Shown one piece after another: positions 1 through 6,744 of a stretch of DNA of 38,555 nucleotides. The notes under the pieces were generated by a model that was not told the DNA's origin, made no database searches, and saw only the letters and a program-made list of their open reading frames with translations. Position 1 is the first letter of the stretch, and each line of letters begins with the position of its first letter. A program made the translations under genes and the position numbers. Source of the DNA: JBEKTW01 sp049515655 (GTDB taxonomy: Bacteria > Bacteroidota > Ignavibacteria > UBA10030 > SZUA-254); NCBI GenBank assembly GCA_049515655.1, contig JBEKTW010000026.1, positions 1-38,555 of the forward strand, given 5' to 3'.

Positions 1-1
1 T

Positions 2-232
2 GTGAGCAGCATCGTGTATTCAGTTGCCGTCGACTATCACGGAACAGCGTGGTTTGGAACTGACCAAGGATTATCGAGATACGACAGAAAGAACTGGACC
101 ACGTTCACCCACAGCAATTCGCTTGTACCCAACGACGAGATAACGGCTCTCCTTATTGACTATAACGGAAATCTCTGGATTGGCACGACGAACGGTGTGG
201 CAGTGTACAACGCGGCTGGTACGAAATTGTAG
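2..232 (+). pseudogene. 3' end of a two-component-regulator-propeller (Reg_prop) protein, truncated
   Basis: Partial gene: the reading frame is already open at the window edge, and the GTG at position 2 is unlikely to be the true start. The 76 visible residues contain two propeller blades with the Reg_prop signature, seen as TAWFGTDQGLSRYD and, about 40 residues later, NLWIGTTNGVAVYN. Such blades form the periplasmic sensor of hybrid two-component proteins, or the body of secreted FCB-group proteins that end in a type IX sorting domain. Here the frame stops right after the last blade, at a TAG. A recognisable sorting tail lies 20 bases further on in another frame, so the gene appears to have lost the middle of its C-terminal domain. 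I judge it a pseudogene. The blade identification is firm; the inactivation is inferred. Confidence 0.65.
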
Positions 233-251
233 CACAGCAATTAGCTGCGAT

Positions 252-337
252 ATAGGCAACCTACTAAGCGGCATCTATTTCTATCACCTCCAGGCAGGAA
301 ATTTTTCCGACGTGAAAAAATGCTCTCGATGAAGTAA
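252..337 (+). pseudogene. Decayed type IX (Por) sorting-domain tail
   Basis: Frame 0 from 252 reads IGNLLSGIYFYHLQAGNFSD followed by VKK. This matches the last strands of type A C-terminal sorting domains (compare LPSGIYFYRLEA in the intact protein ending at 25622). The frame then breaks. The A-run at 315-320 has six As; one more would give the expected ending KKMLSMK and a TAA at 335-337. The piece is also out of frame with the propeller fragment ending at 232, and the YPNPFNP half of the domain is absent. It is most simply the remnant of that gene after an internal deletion and a 1-base loss. Confidence 0.6.
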
Positions 338-361
338 CTCTCGCGGATTAATCAGAAATCG

Positions 362-392
362 AAGCCCGGCTATTGCTAGTCGGGCTTTTTTG
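362..392 (+). terminator. Rho-independent terminator after the propeller remnant
   Basis: AAGCCCG at 362-368 pairs with CGGGCTT at 380-386, with a 10-12 nt loop, and is followed by a run of Ts. It sits just after the decayed gene end, so it probably terminated the original gene. Confidence 0.6.
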
Positions 393-427
393 TTGCATCG
401 TGAAAATCATCGAACCAGCAACAGACA

Positions 428-452
428 AGCCCCGACAACGACTGCCGGGGCT
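428..452 (+). repeat. GC-rich hairpin
   Basis: AGCCCCG (428-434) and CGGGGCT (446-452) form a perfect 7-bp stem with an 11-nt loop. No T-run follows, so it is not a classical terminator. It lies between the terminator at 362-392 and the phased repeats at 497-566, in a region that otherwise holds no gene. Confidence 0.35.
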
Positions 453-496
453 CACTCTATTATAGAGGAGACCGAGTGCACCACCGACCCGAGCGG

Positions 497-566
497 TCTT
501 ACCAAAATCTTACCACAGCCGTTACTGCTCGTTACTGTGGGATAAAAAATCTTACCAAAATCTTAC
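497..566 (+). repeat. Two-by-two phased TCTTAC direct repeats, possible recombinase arm sites
   Basis: A 17-nt sequence, TCTTACCAAAATCTTAC, occurs at 497-513 and again at 550-566. Each copy contains two TCTTAC units 11 bp apart, about one helical turn. Between the copies lies an inverted repeat CCACAG/CTGTGG. Paired, helically phased short repeats near a tRNA-derived core (641-684) and an integrase remnant (772) resemble the arm-type sites bound by the N-terminal domain of tyrosine recombinases. The repeats are read directly from the sequence; the role is inferred. Confidence 0.4.
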
Positions 567-582
567 AAGTGCATAAAGAAAA

Positions 583-620
583 GTGGTGTACCGGACACAC
601 ATAATTGCCCAATACACCAC
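583..620 (+). repeat. 8-bp inverted repeat beside the tRNA fragment
   Basis: GTGGTGTA at 583-590 and TACACCAC at 613-620 are perfect inverse complements with a 22-nt loop, ending 20 bases before the tRNA-derived segment. It may belong to the recombination site or be a weak hairpin. No T-run follows. Confidence 0.35.
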
Positions 621-640
621 GGAAATAAATGTCCCCAACG

Positions 641-684
641 ACTCATAATCTGCGGGTCGCAGGTTCAAGTCCTGCAGGGCCCAC
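641..684 (+). other. tRNA 3' half (CAT anticodon loop), probable att site
   Basis: The segment begins in an anticodon loop, CTCATAA, and contains the 3' anticodon strand, a variable loop, a perfect T-arm (GCAGG-TTCAAGT-CCTGC at 659-675) and a 3' acceptor strand AGGGCCC plus discriminator A. No D-arm or 5' acceptor strand precedes it, and the sequence just upstream does not pair with TCTGC. This is therefore a 3' half and not a gene. The loop suggests tRNA-Met or tRNA-Ile(CAU). Tyrosine-recombinase elements commonly duplicate exactly this part of a tRNA gene, from the anticodon loop to the 3' end. An integrase remnant begins 90 bases downstream. No CCA is encoded. Confidence 0.7.
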
Positions 685-771
685 TTAATCTACTCGTATT
701 CCGCGGTTTTCATCTTCATTCCTCAGCATCCCACAGAGCTGCTAACAAACTGCTAACAGAAAGGAGCAGTT

Positions 772-1107
772 ATGCTAGCGCAGCATCTTTCCCTATTCAA
801 ACGTGCGAACGGTGTGTGGTATGTCTGCTATGAGCATTATGGCAGGCGTAGATGGAAGTCCACCGGCAGTACCACGAAGCAAGGAGCGCCCACATTTCTC
901 ACCGAGTTCACCAAGGAAAAGGTCAAGACCTATTCCCGGATGCGATTCTCGGAGTTTGTGAAGCATTACGTGGAACTCGATGGTTATGCCGTTCGGCAAG
1001 AGGCTCCCGGCAATCTTATGCCAATAAGTTACGACTCCGAAATGATTGTCAAACTGACAGGTTTTGCTAAGGGGCAGTCCACATTCATCCCAGGGCTACT
1101 CATGTGA
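772..1107 (+). pseudogene. Tyrosine integrase N-terminal remnant
   Basis: The first 60 residues or so of this 111-residue frame look like the N-terminus of a phage-type integrase. LFKRANGVWYVCYEHYGRRR, then KSTGSTTKQGA and FLTEF, match the arm-binding domain that precedes a SAM-like core-binding domain, and RFSEFVKHYVE may be the start of that next domain. After that the sequence no longer resembles an integrase. There is no room for the catalytic domain, and the R-H-R-Y tetrad is absent. The start is well supported by AAAGGAG 7 bases upstream of the ATG. The gene sits directly downstream of a tRNA 3' half, the usual position for an integrase. I call it a truncated, inactive relic. Confidence 0.5.
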
Positions 1108-1309
1108 GGAATGAGCTCCTATCCTTGATAGTGTAGGGAATCGTATTGATGAATGGTCTTGTCGCCTTCCATCTAATATTGCTACTCTTCGGTTGTTCCG
1201 ATCAGAGGCGACCATTTTGATTTGACAAAAGTAATTGTTTACCTTTCATTGTTTGTATCCTTGTAGAACACAATAAGATGAACTCATTTTCTTTCCTGTA
1301 AGAGGCGTT

Positions 1310-3832
1310 ATGAAGATGATTTTACCAATATGTATTCTCACTGTCCTTTTCAGCGGCAGTTCGCTCCATGCCCAAGGGGAGCAAACCAGCGGACCTCTGG
1401 ACGCTCCTGCCGCGCAGAAACGGCCGCTTCTATTTGTCAGCCACATCTCAGAGAACTATGTTTCGGTGATCGATCCAGCGACGAACCGCATCGTCGGCAG
1501 AATTAAAGGCGGAAGGAAAACGATGAGCGTCGCCATCTCACCCCTGCAGGATGTCGGTTACATCGCGAACTACCTTTCGAACGATGTAACCGTATTTGAT
1601 CAGCGAGCAGGGAAAACGCTGGCGACGGTTCCCGCCGGAGAACACCCCTGCTACCTGAATCTCACGCCGGACGGTCGCACTCTCTTGATTGGCCATGAAT
1701 CTGATGACGGGCTCTGGTTCATGGATACCCGGACAGACAGCATCGTGAAGAAACTCCCGGAAGGATCGGGCTCCTTTTGCCAATCGAAAACGAGTGAGAT
1801 GATTTACCAGAGTCAGATATTTACACCCTTTGTGGACATCATTGATCCTGCGAGGCTCTCGATTGTAAAGAAGATATCCGTCGGTGGTCGGCCCATGACC
1901 GGTGCGATAACACCCGACAGCCGGTTTCTCTATGTTTCTAATTTTGATCTGCAAGGAGTGCAGAAAATAGACCTTACTTCGGATTCGGTCATAGGGATTA
2001 TTTCGAACGTGAAGAATCCCCGCGGCATCGCCCTATCGCCGGACGGCAGAACGGCGTATGTCCCCGACGTTGTCAATTCCAGGCTGTCGATCGTTGACCT
2101 GACAGCATCAACCGTGGTCAAGACAGTCCGCGTTGGCTCGCAACCCGTTTCCGTTGTTCTGGACGGAGATGGGAGCCACGCCTACGTTGCCTGCCAATCC
2201 GGCGCCTCGGTTTCCGTTATCGACACGCGGACAGGATCGCTGATTCATTCAATTCCCGTCGATTGGGATCCGATTCAGATTGCCTTCCTTTCCGCATATG
2301 CGCCCCCGTTCGACAGTCTGAGTGCCATAAGCAGCATCGCCATGCACCCGTTCGATTCTCTCAACCCGATCCTGGTGGATAATCTCTGCCGGAAAAAAGT
2401 GGTGATGATCGGCGACGGATACCATGAGCATGGAACGTTCATGCGACTGGTGACCGGGTTGCTCAATCGTTGGGTCGACACGCTTGAAGCCGAGAAAAAA
2501 GAGGGGGCACGTTCTGCGGGCTTGAGCGCAATCCCCCATAAGCTGATGCTCTTTCTCGAGGCCGACAGCGAACAGCTTGCCCTTAAGTTGCGTTCGATCC
2601 GGAGCGGCGATGCGGCGCCCTGGCTGGCGAGCATGCTGAAACTGGAAACCGAATGGGGCCACCTGATTGGCGGTACATCCGTCGATGTCGTCGAATACAC
2701 CGCCGCCCTCAACCGTATCCTCGACCGAGTTGCGCGCCTCAATGCGAAGGACTCCACTCACCCGTATGATTTTAAGATCATGGGTCCAGAAGGAGTACCG
2801 CCATACAAGCCGTTTGACCGGGGGCAGACAAGGGATACCGCTGAGATAAGGAAAAAGCGTCTGGAGTGGGGGCGGACCAAATTCAACTGGTTTGCCCACG
2901 AGCGGGATCGGATAACCTCGAGCGCGGTCTGGAAGGCTTTAACAGAACATCCCGATTACAAAGGCGTGGTATTCTACGGTACTGCACATCTCATGCGGGA
3001 GAGGCAGAATAAGGCTGATCTGGGTGGGAGGGAATACGGAATCGATAGCGCATACGATTATTACCTCGCACACTTTCTCGACGGATACTTCGGGCGCGAT
3101 AGTGTTGCAGTCTTCTTTTCGCACAGCAACCCGGGAGCGGAAGAAGCGAGCATTGCCGAAAATGCCCACCGCGGTGAGATCTTTGATTACAATATCTCCT
3201 GCACTCTCGTTCCGCGTGGACCCAGCCCGCTTGAACTCATGCCTTCGCGCACGGTTCTGGCCGCGTTCCGGGAGCTGATGAGAGACAGCGAAAAGGAGGG
3301 AAACGAGCATGGCCGGATGTTTGGCCGATTATACGCATTTCGGCTCTACCTCCAGCTCAAACGGTCAAACCTGAACGGGGGGATTATGACGCGTCCTCTC
3401 CTGGATTCAATCCGCGCTCACATGTGGGACACTTCCGCCGCTGCCGCGGCAAGGAGAGATGTATTGTTCGATTCGCTCATTGCCGTCTATGATGGCATTT
3501 CGAGCATTGATTCTCTACAGAACTGGCTCACGCGCCCGGCCAACGATTCGTCGTTCTACAACGAGATGCTGAATCTGGTGATAATGAACATTCCGGGAGC
3601 CGACTCGGTGCATGATTTCCGGAATCCGGTACATCTTCCGCTCGACACAACAATGCAGGCATTTGTCCGTGCACATCATCGGGACCTTGTCGAATATTTT
3701 CTGGTGAATCTCCTTTGGATAGGAACGCCCGACGAGAAGGCCCGCGCACTTATCTCTCTAACCATGCTCACGGGACAATCGTACCGGACAGCGGAGGAGT
3801 GGAGCGAGTGGTGGCGGGGGAGATACCAGTAA
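1310..3832 (+). CDS. Secreted YVTN beta-propeller protein fused to a ChaN/EreA/Tiki-like domain
   Basis: 840 residues. A signal peptide (about residues 1-22, ending SLHAQ) points to export. Residues 38-325 are a YVTN-type beta-propeller with recurring units such as VSVIDPATNRIV, SPDGRTAYV and VSVIDTRTGSLI. From about 355 the fold changes. VVMIGDGYHEHG (364-375), MLFLEAD (413-419) and VVFYGTAHLMRER (553-565) resemble the conserved motifs of the erythromycin-esterase/ChaN/Tiki superfamily, in which His and Glu/Asp residues line the active or haem-binding site. Residues 640-840 are helical and end in a HEAT-like LTGQ...W..WW pattern. No type IX tail is visible. The gene stands alone between two tRNA-derived repeats, with poor gene neighbours on both sides, so it may be island cargo. 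Propeller and export are confident; the second domain is a motif-based call and its substrate is unknown. Confidence 0.7.
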   Translation: MKMILPICILTVLFSGSSLHAQGEQTSGPLDAPAAQKRPLLFVSHISENYVSVIDPATNRIVGRIKGGRKTMSVAISPLQDVGYIANYLSNDVTVFDQRAGKTLATVPAGEHPCYLNLTPDGRTLLIGHESDDGLWFMDTRTDSIVKKLPEGSGSFCQSKTSEMIYQSQIFTPFVDIIDPARLSIVKKISVGGRPMTGAITPDSRFLYVSNFDLQGVQKIDLTSDSVIGIISNVKNPRGIALSPDGRTAYVPDVVNSRLSIVDLTASTVVKTVRVGSQPVSVVLDGDGSHAYVACQSGASVSVIDTRTGSLIHSIPVDWDPIQIAFLSAYAPPFDSLSAISSIAMHPFDSLNPILVDNLCRKKVVMIGDGYHEHGTFMRLVTGLLNRWVDTLEAEKKEGARSAGLSAIPHKLMLFLEADSEQLALKLRSIRSGDAAPWLASMLKLETEWGHLIGGTSVDVVEYTAALNRILDRVARLNAKDSTHPYDFKIMGPEGVPPYKPFDRGQTRDTAEIRKKRLEWGRTKFNWFAHERDRITSSAVWKALTEHPDYKGVVFYGTAHLMRERQNKADLGGREYGIDSAYDYYLAHFLDGYFGRDSVAVFFSHSNPGAEEASIAENAHRGEIFDYNISCTLVPRGPSPLELMPSRTVLAAFRELMRDSEKEGNEHGRMFGRLYAFRLYLQLKRSNLNGGIMTRPLLDSIRAHMWDTSAAAAARRDVLFDSLIAVYDGISSIDSLQNWLTRPANDSSFYNEMLNLVIMNIPGADSVHDFRNPVHLPLDTTMQAFVRAHHRDLVEYFLVNLLWIGTPDEKARALISLTMLTGQSYRTAEEWSEWWRGRYQ

Positions 3833-4227
3833 CGGTCCGCGCTACAGTCACTACTCCCGATCGGTACAACCTGACCCGGTCTGATGTGTCCTCCGCCCAA
3901 AAAACGCACAATCTGCTTCGCTTCCACTATGCGATCCACGGCTCGGCCTTCATCCCATTCCGACATGCTCTAACGAGGCTGGATCACTCTATATATGCGC
4001 GGCTGGGTCGCGTCGGGTGTGGTTTTCTCGTTTCCATTCAAATTCCAGCAAGGTGCGGGGCTTCATTCCTGTTTTTCATCCGACCGTCGAGCTTTGCGGG
4101 TATGCTGTCCAGGTAGATTCGCGTTGCAAACGTGTTGAGCGGCCCCATGTTACCACTGCAATTCAACCTCGATTACCTGAATAAGAGGGGAAACTTCGGT
4201 ATTTGGTGTTATGGCGGAACGGTTTGG

Positions 4228-4245
4228 AGTCCTGCAGGGCCCACT
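4228..4245 (+). repeat. Second copy of the tRNA 3' end (putative att)
   Basis: AGTCCTGCAGGGCCCACT is identical to 668-685, which is the end of the T-arm plus the whole 3' acceptor strand of the tRNA half. Both copies are on the same strand, 3.56 kb apart, flanking the integrase remnant and the propeller gene. An exact 18-nt match at such a place is unlikely by chance. The upstream part of the tRNA (T-loop, anticodon arm) is not preserved here. Confidence 0.5.
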
Positions 4246-4261
4246 CCGAATTTTTCGAAAC

Positions 4262-4293
4262 TTAGCAAGCGAGGTGAAACCGAGCGCAGCTAA
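4262..4293 (+). repeat. Bulged hairpin next to the att-like repeat
   Basis: TTAGC (4262-4266), GCG (4269-4271) and GGT (4273-4275) pair in order with ACC (4279-4281), CGC (4285-4287) and GCTAA (4289-4293), giving an 11-bp stem with small bulges and a GAA loop. No T-run follows. The function is unknown; it may be part of the element end or a structured leader for the gene at 4363. Confidence 0.3.
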
Positions 4294-4362
4294 ATAACAT
4301 CTGCTCCCGTAACTTGAGCCCGGCCTGCATTTGTCATTGCAATTTTGTAAGTTTGTGTTGAC

Positions 4363-5367
4363 ATGAAATTGGGCACATCCATGACGATTCAACTTACACC
4401 ACTGCAACTTGGAGACATTTTTGACCGGACGTTCAAGATCGTTGCAAAGTCGTTTGGCCGCAACATCATCCTCATTCTGATTTTCCTTGGAGTTCCCTCG
4501 GTACTGCTTGTCCTCGGCCTCCAGGCGTTCTACTCGATGGTGGGAGATGCAATGCAGGAGGCCTCGGCGGGAGGAGGCGCCGGATTCAAAGATTTCTCGA
4601 TATTTGTCGGTGCAATGCTCTTCATCGCGTGCGTAGCCGTCATTTACTTCCTGGCCAACCTGGCTTCGAAACTGGCCGTAACGTCGATAGCCTGCGGAGA
4701 GATAAACGACCGACCGTTGAGCTGGAGGGAAGCATTGCAGCGTACACTCAGTAAACGATTCGGACGTGCCGTGGGTCAGTCGTTGATGTGCTATCTTGCC
4801 ATGGCGGGTTTCTTTCTCTTTCCCTTTGTTCTCGTTTTTCTCGGAGCGTCGACAGGGTCGGCCTTTCTCGGCCTTGTCGGGGTTCTGGCTTTCTTTGTCA
4901 CGATTCCTCTCGCGGTCATGTATTGGATCCGCTGGACAATGGCCCTGAATGCGATAGCGTGGGAAGAGCAGGGAGTCCTCGGCTCGTTCAGCAGGAGCGA
5001 ATTCCTCGTCAAAGGACAATGGTGGCGCGTCTTCGGTATATTGTTACTCTTGGGGGTTATTGTACAGTTTGCGGTTTCGCTCGTTTCTGCCCCGGTGATG
5101 TTCATTGCAATGTGGGATTCATTCGGCGAGTATTTCAAACTCCTCAGCACGATGAACCCGCAGAAAACCAACCCGGAACTCCCGTTGCAGATTCTCTCGT
5201 CGATGGGTCTCGGAATGGGATTGACCGCTTGCCTGAGCGCCATCCTTACAATGCTCGTCGAACCGGCCTACGTCAGTGTCCTCTACTTCGACCTGAGGGC
5301 GAGAACGGGCGAGTTCAGCCCCGAGCCGGAGGCCGGGACGCCGCTCATTCTACCCGACGAGATTTGA
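4363..5367 (+). CDS. Multi-pass membrane protein, GDPD-membrane-domain-like
   Basis: 334 residues, mostly hydrophobic, with about six membrane segments. Examples are residues 40-60 (NIILILIFLGVPSVLLVLGL), 85-105, 140-190 and 225-250. The start LTPLQLGDIFDRTFKIVAKS is typical of proteins related to the membrane domain of glycerophosphodiester phosphodiesterases, but no catalytic phosphodiesterase domain is present. A second ATG at 4381 gives a product that begins MTIQLTPLQLGD and may be the true start; neither start has a clear Shine-Dalgarno sequence. The stop codon overlaps the start of the CPBP protease gene, so the two are probably translated together. The specific function is unknown. Confidence 0.75.
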   Translation: MKLGTSMTIQLTPLQLGDIFDRTFKIVAKSFGRNIILILIFLGVPSVLLVLGLQAFYSMVGDAMQEASAGGGAGFKDFSIFVGAMLFIACVAVIYFLANLASKLAVTSIACGEINDRPLSWREALQRTLSKRFGRAVGQSLMCYLAMAGFFLFPFVLVFLGASTGSAFLGLVGVLAFFVTIPLAVMYWIRWTMALNAIAWEEQGVLGSFSRSEFLVKGQWWRVFGILLLLGVIVQFAVSLVSAPVMFIAMWDSFGEYFKLLSTMNPQKTNPELPLQILSSMGLGMGLTACLSAILTMLVEPAYVSVLYFDLRARTGEFSPEPEAGTPLILPDEI

Positions 5368-6338
5368 TAAACGAGCTTCCATCAACCGGTCAAGTGGTCG
5401 TGGAAGAACCCGTGACCCCAGAGATTTTTCTTGATGGTTCATGGGAACGAGCGCATCGAAGTCCCCAGGCCGCTGCCATTCTCGCGATGCTGGGGATTGG
5501 CGTCCTATATTTCAACGGTCAATCGATCCTCATTTCCTTGACCATGGTCTTTTCAAACGTTTTCGGGAAATTAGCTCACCCACCGGCCGGTTTCTTCGAG
5601 CGGCTCGCCTACTACGCGGCGGCAATAAAGAATCCGCTTCGTTTGTCGATCGTGATTTCGCAGTATACTCTGATTCTCTTTCCTGTGTTGTGGCTGGTCC
5701 GGCGCTGGCATGCCAGCGATTACCGCGGGTACATTAGGTTGAAAAGCGGTTCCGTTCTTGAAGTCGCTCTTGCAATCGCCGGGACCGCCTTCTTTTTCCC
5801 GGTGAATCTCTCGGTAACGAGTTTTCTTGAGCGGGCTATCCATGCTCCCGATATTTTGATCAAGATAAATCAGACGTTGTTCACGGCATCGTCACCCGGA
5901 GAACTCTTCTGGCTGATATTCGTCATTGCCTTGACGCCGGCTGTCTGCGAGGAAGTGCTGTTCAGAGGGTATGTCCAGCGAACATTGGAACGGACCATCG
6001 GATGGAAAAGCGTCCTGGTGGCAGGCGTCATCTTTGGCCTCTTTCACATGCAACCGCTTGGACTTCTGTCACTCTCTCTCATGGGTATATTGTTCGGATA
6101 TTTCTACTACAGGACACGGAGTCTGGGGCCCTCGATGGCGGCACACTGTACGAACAATTTTCTGGCCGTCCTCATCCTGTACGTTCAGTCTTCTGGAAGG
6201 GATCTCCACAGCGGAGGGCATCAAGACTTCCCGCCGTTCATCGTGATCATCTCGTTAGTGGTGGAAGCTCTCATTCTGTTTGTCTTTCACCGGGTAACCG
6301 GTGCAGTATCACGCACCCCGAGTGTCTCAACGGCATGA
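5364..6338 (+). CDS. CPBP-family intramembrane metalloprotease (CAAX protease-like)
   Basis: 324 residues if translation starts at the TTG at 5364. This TTG shares the bases TTGA with the TGA stop of the preceding gene, a 4-base overlap that suggests translational coupling. Several GTG codons slightly downstream (from 5394) are alternatives; the open frame extends far upstream but there reads antisense-like sequence inside the neighbour. The three CPBP/Abi motifs are all present: EEVLFR (196-201), FGLFH (224-228) and HCTNN (261-265). They supply the Glu, His and Asn residues of the membrane-embedded active site. About eight hydrophobic segments are visible. Family members cleave prenylated or other membrane proteins, or act in bacteriocin immunity; the substrate here cannot be told. 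Confidence 0.85.
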   Translation: MINELPSTGQVVVEEPVTPEIFLDGSWERAHRSPQAAAILAMLGIGVLYFNGQSILISLTMVFSNVFGKLAHPPAGFFERLAYYAAAIKNPLRLSIVISQYTLILFPVLWLVRRWHASDYRGYIRLKSGSVLEVALAIAGTAFFFPVNLSVTSFLERAIHAPDILIKINQTLFTASSPGELFWLIFVIALTPAVCEEVLFRGYVQRTLERTIGWKSVLVAGVIFGLFHMQPLGLLSLSLMGILFGYFYYRTRSLGPSMAAHCTNNFLAVLILYVQSSGRDLHSGGHQDFPPFIVIISLVVEALILFVFHRVTGAVSRTPSVSTA

Positions 6339-6356
6339 ATCCGGACAGAAGCGGGA

Positions 6357-6520
6357 CAAATCCGAAATTCCTACACCTACCGCCCAAAACCTATCACCTA
6401 AATCCTAGTATCGAAATCCTAAACAAATCCCAAATCCGAAATCGCAAACCTGGAACCCCAAACCTCACAACCTGCAAACCATAACCTATAACCTACCACC
6501 TCTCACCTTTCACCTAATTT
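6357..6520 (+). repeat. Degenerate C/A-rich short-motif tract
   Basis: This part of the 406-base gap after the CPBP gene consists almost entirely of imperfect units such as AAATCC, AACCT, CACCT and ATAACCT, with very little G. There is no regular period, no hairpin and no coding frame. Similar but not identical tracts lie at 20135-20299 and 22508-22660, so this seems to be a recurrent type of intergenic filler in this genome. The remainder of the gap (6521-6744) shows nothing I recognise. Confidence 0.5.
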
Positions 6521-6744
6521 CCGACCTCCCCGGACCCCCAAAAGATGTGTTCTGCATCACGAAAAGACCGCTTGAGTATTCCCTGTTTTTGGCGACGCAG
6601 AGAAGCGTTCCGATTATCCAATGATTCATAAGAGGTTAGCGTGTAATCCAGGGACTACGAACGAGCGATTACCGGATTACAAGAAAATGCGTCTCGTGCC
6701 CATTGTTTCGATAGGGTATCTCTATATATATTGGAGGGAAGCTT

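Larger units (their letters stand above)
3833..4362. other. Gene-free stretch with att-like repeat
   Basis: 530 bases without a convincing gene. An open frame runs through 3833-4116, but it continues an antisense-like frame overlapping the end of the preceding gene and has no recognisable protein features. The only structure seen is the tRNA-end repeat at 4228-4245 and a hairpin at 4262-4293. Confidence 0.5.

Noticed and set aside
641..684. A complete tRNA gene
   Set aside because: There is no 5' acceptor strand, D-arm or 5' anticodon strand upstream; only the 3' half is present.
3715..4116. A 133-residue protein after the propeller gene
   Set aside because: Its first third overlaps the end of the propeller gene in another frame, and the rest has no recognisable feature.
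4150..5019. A 289-residue minus-strand protein
   Set aside because: It lies antisense to the membrane protein gene, is full of Arg/Glu/Lys/Asn from reverse-read hydrophobic codons and has no recognisable domain.
4788..5363. A 190-residue N-terminal extension of the CPBP protease
   Set aside because: The extension overlaps the preceding gene and reads as scrambled Arg/Pro/Gly-rich sequence; the family-like part starts only after 5364.
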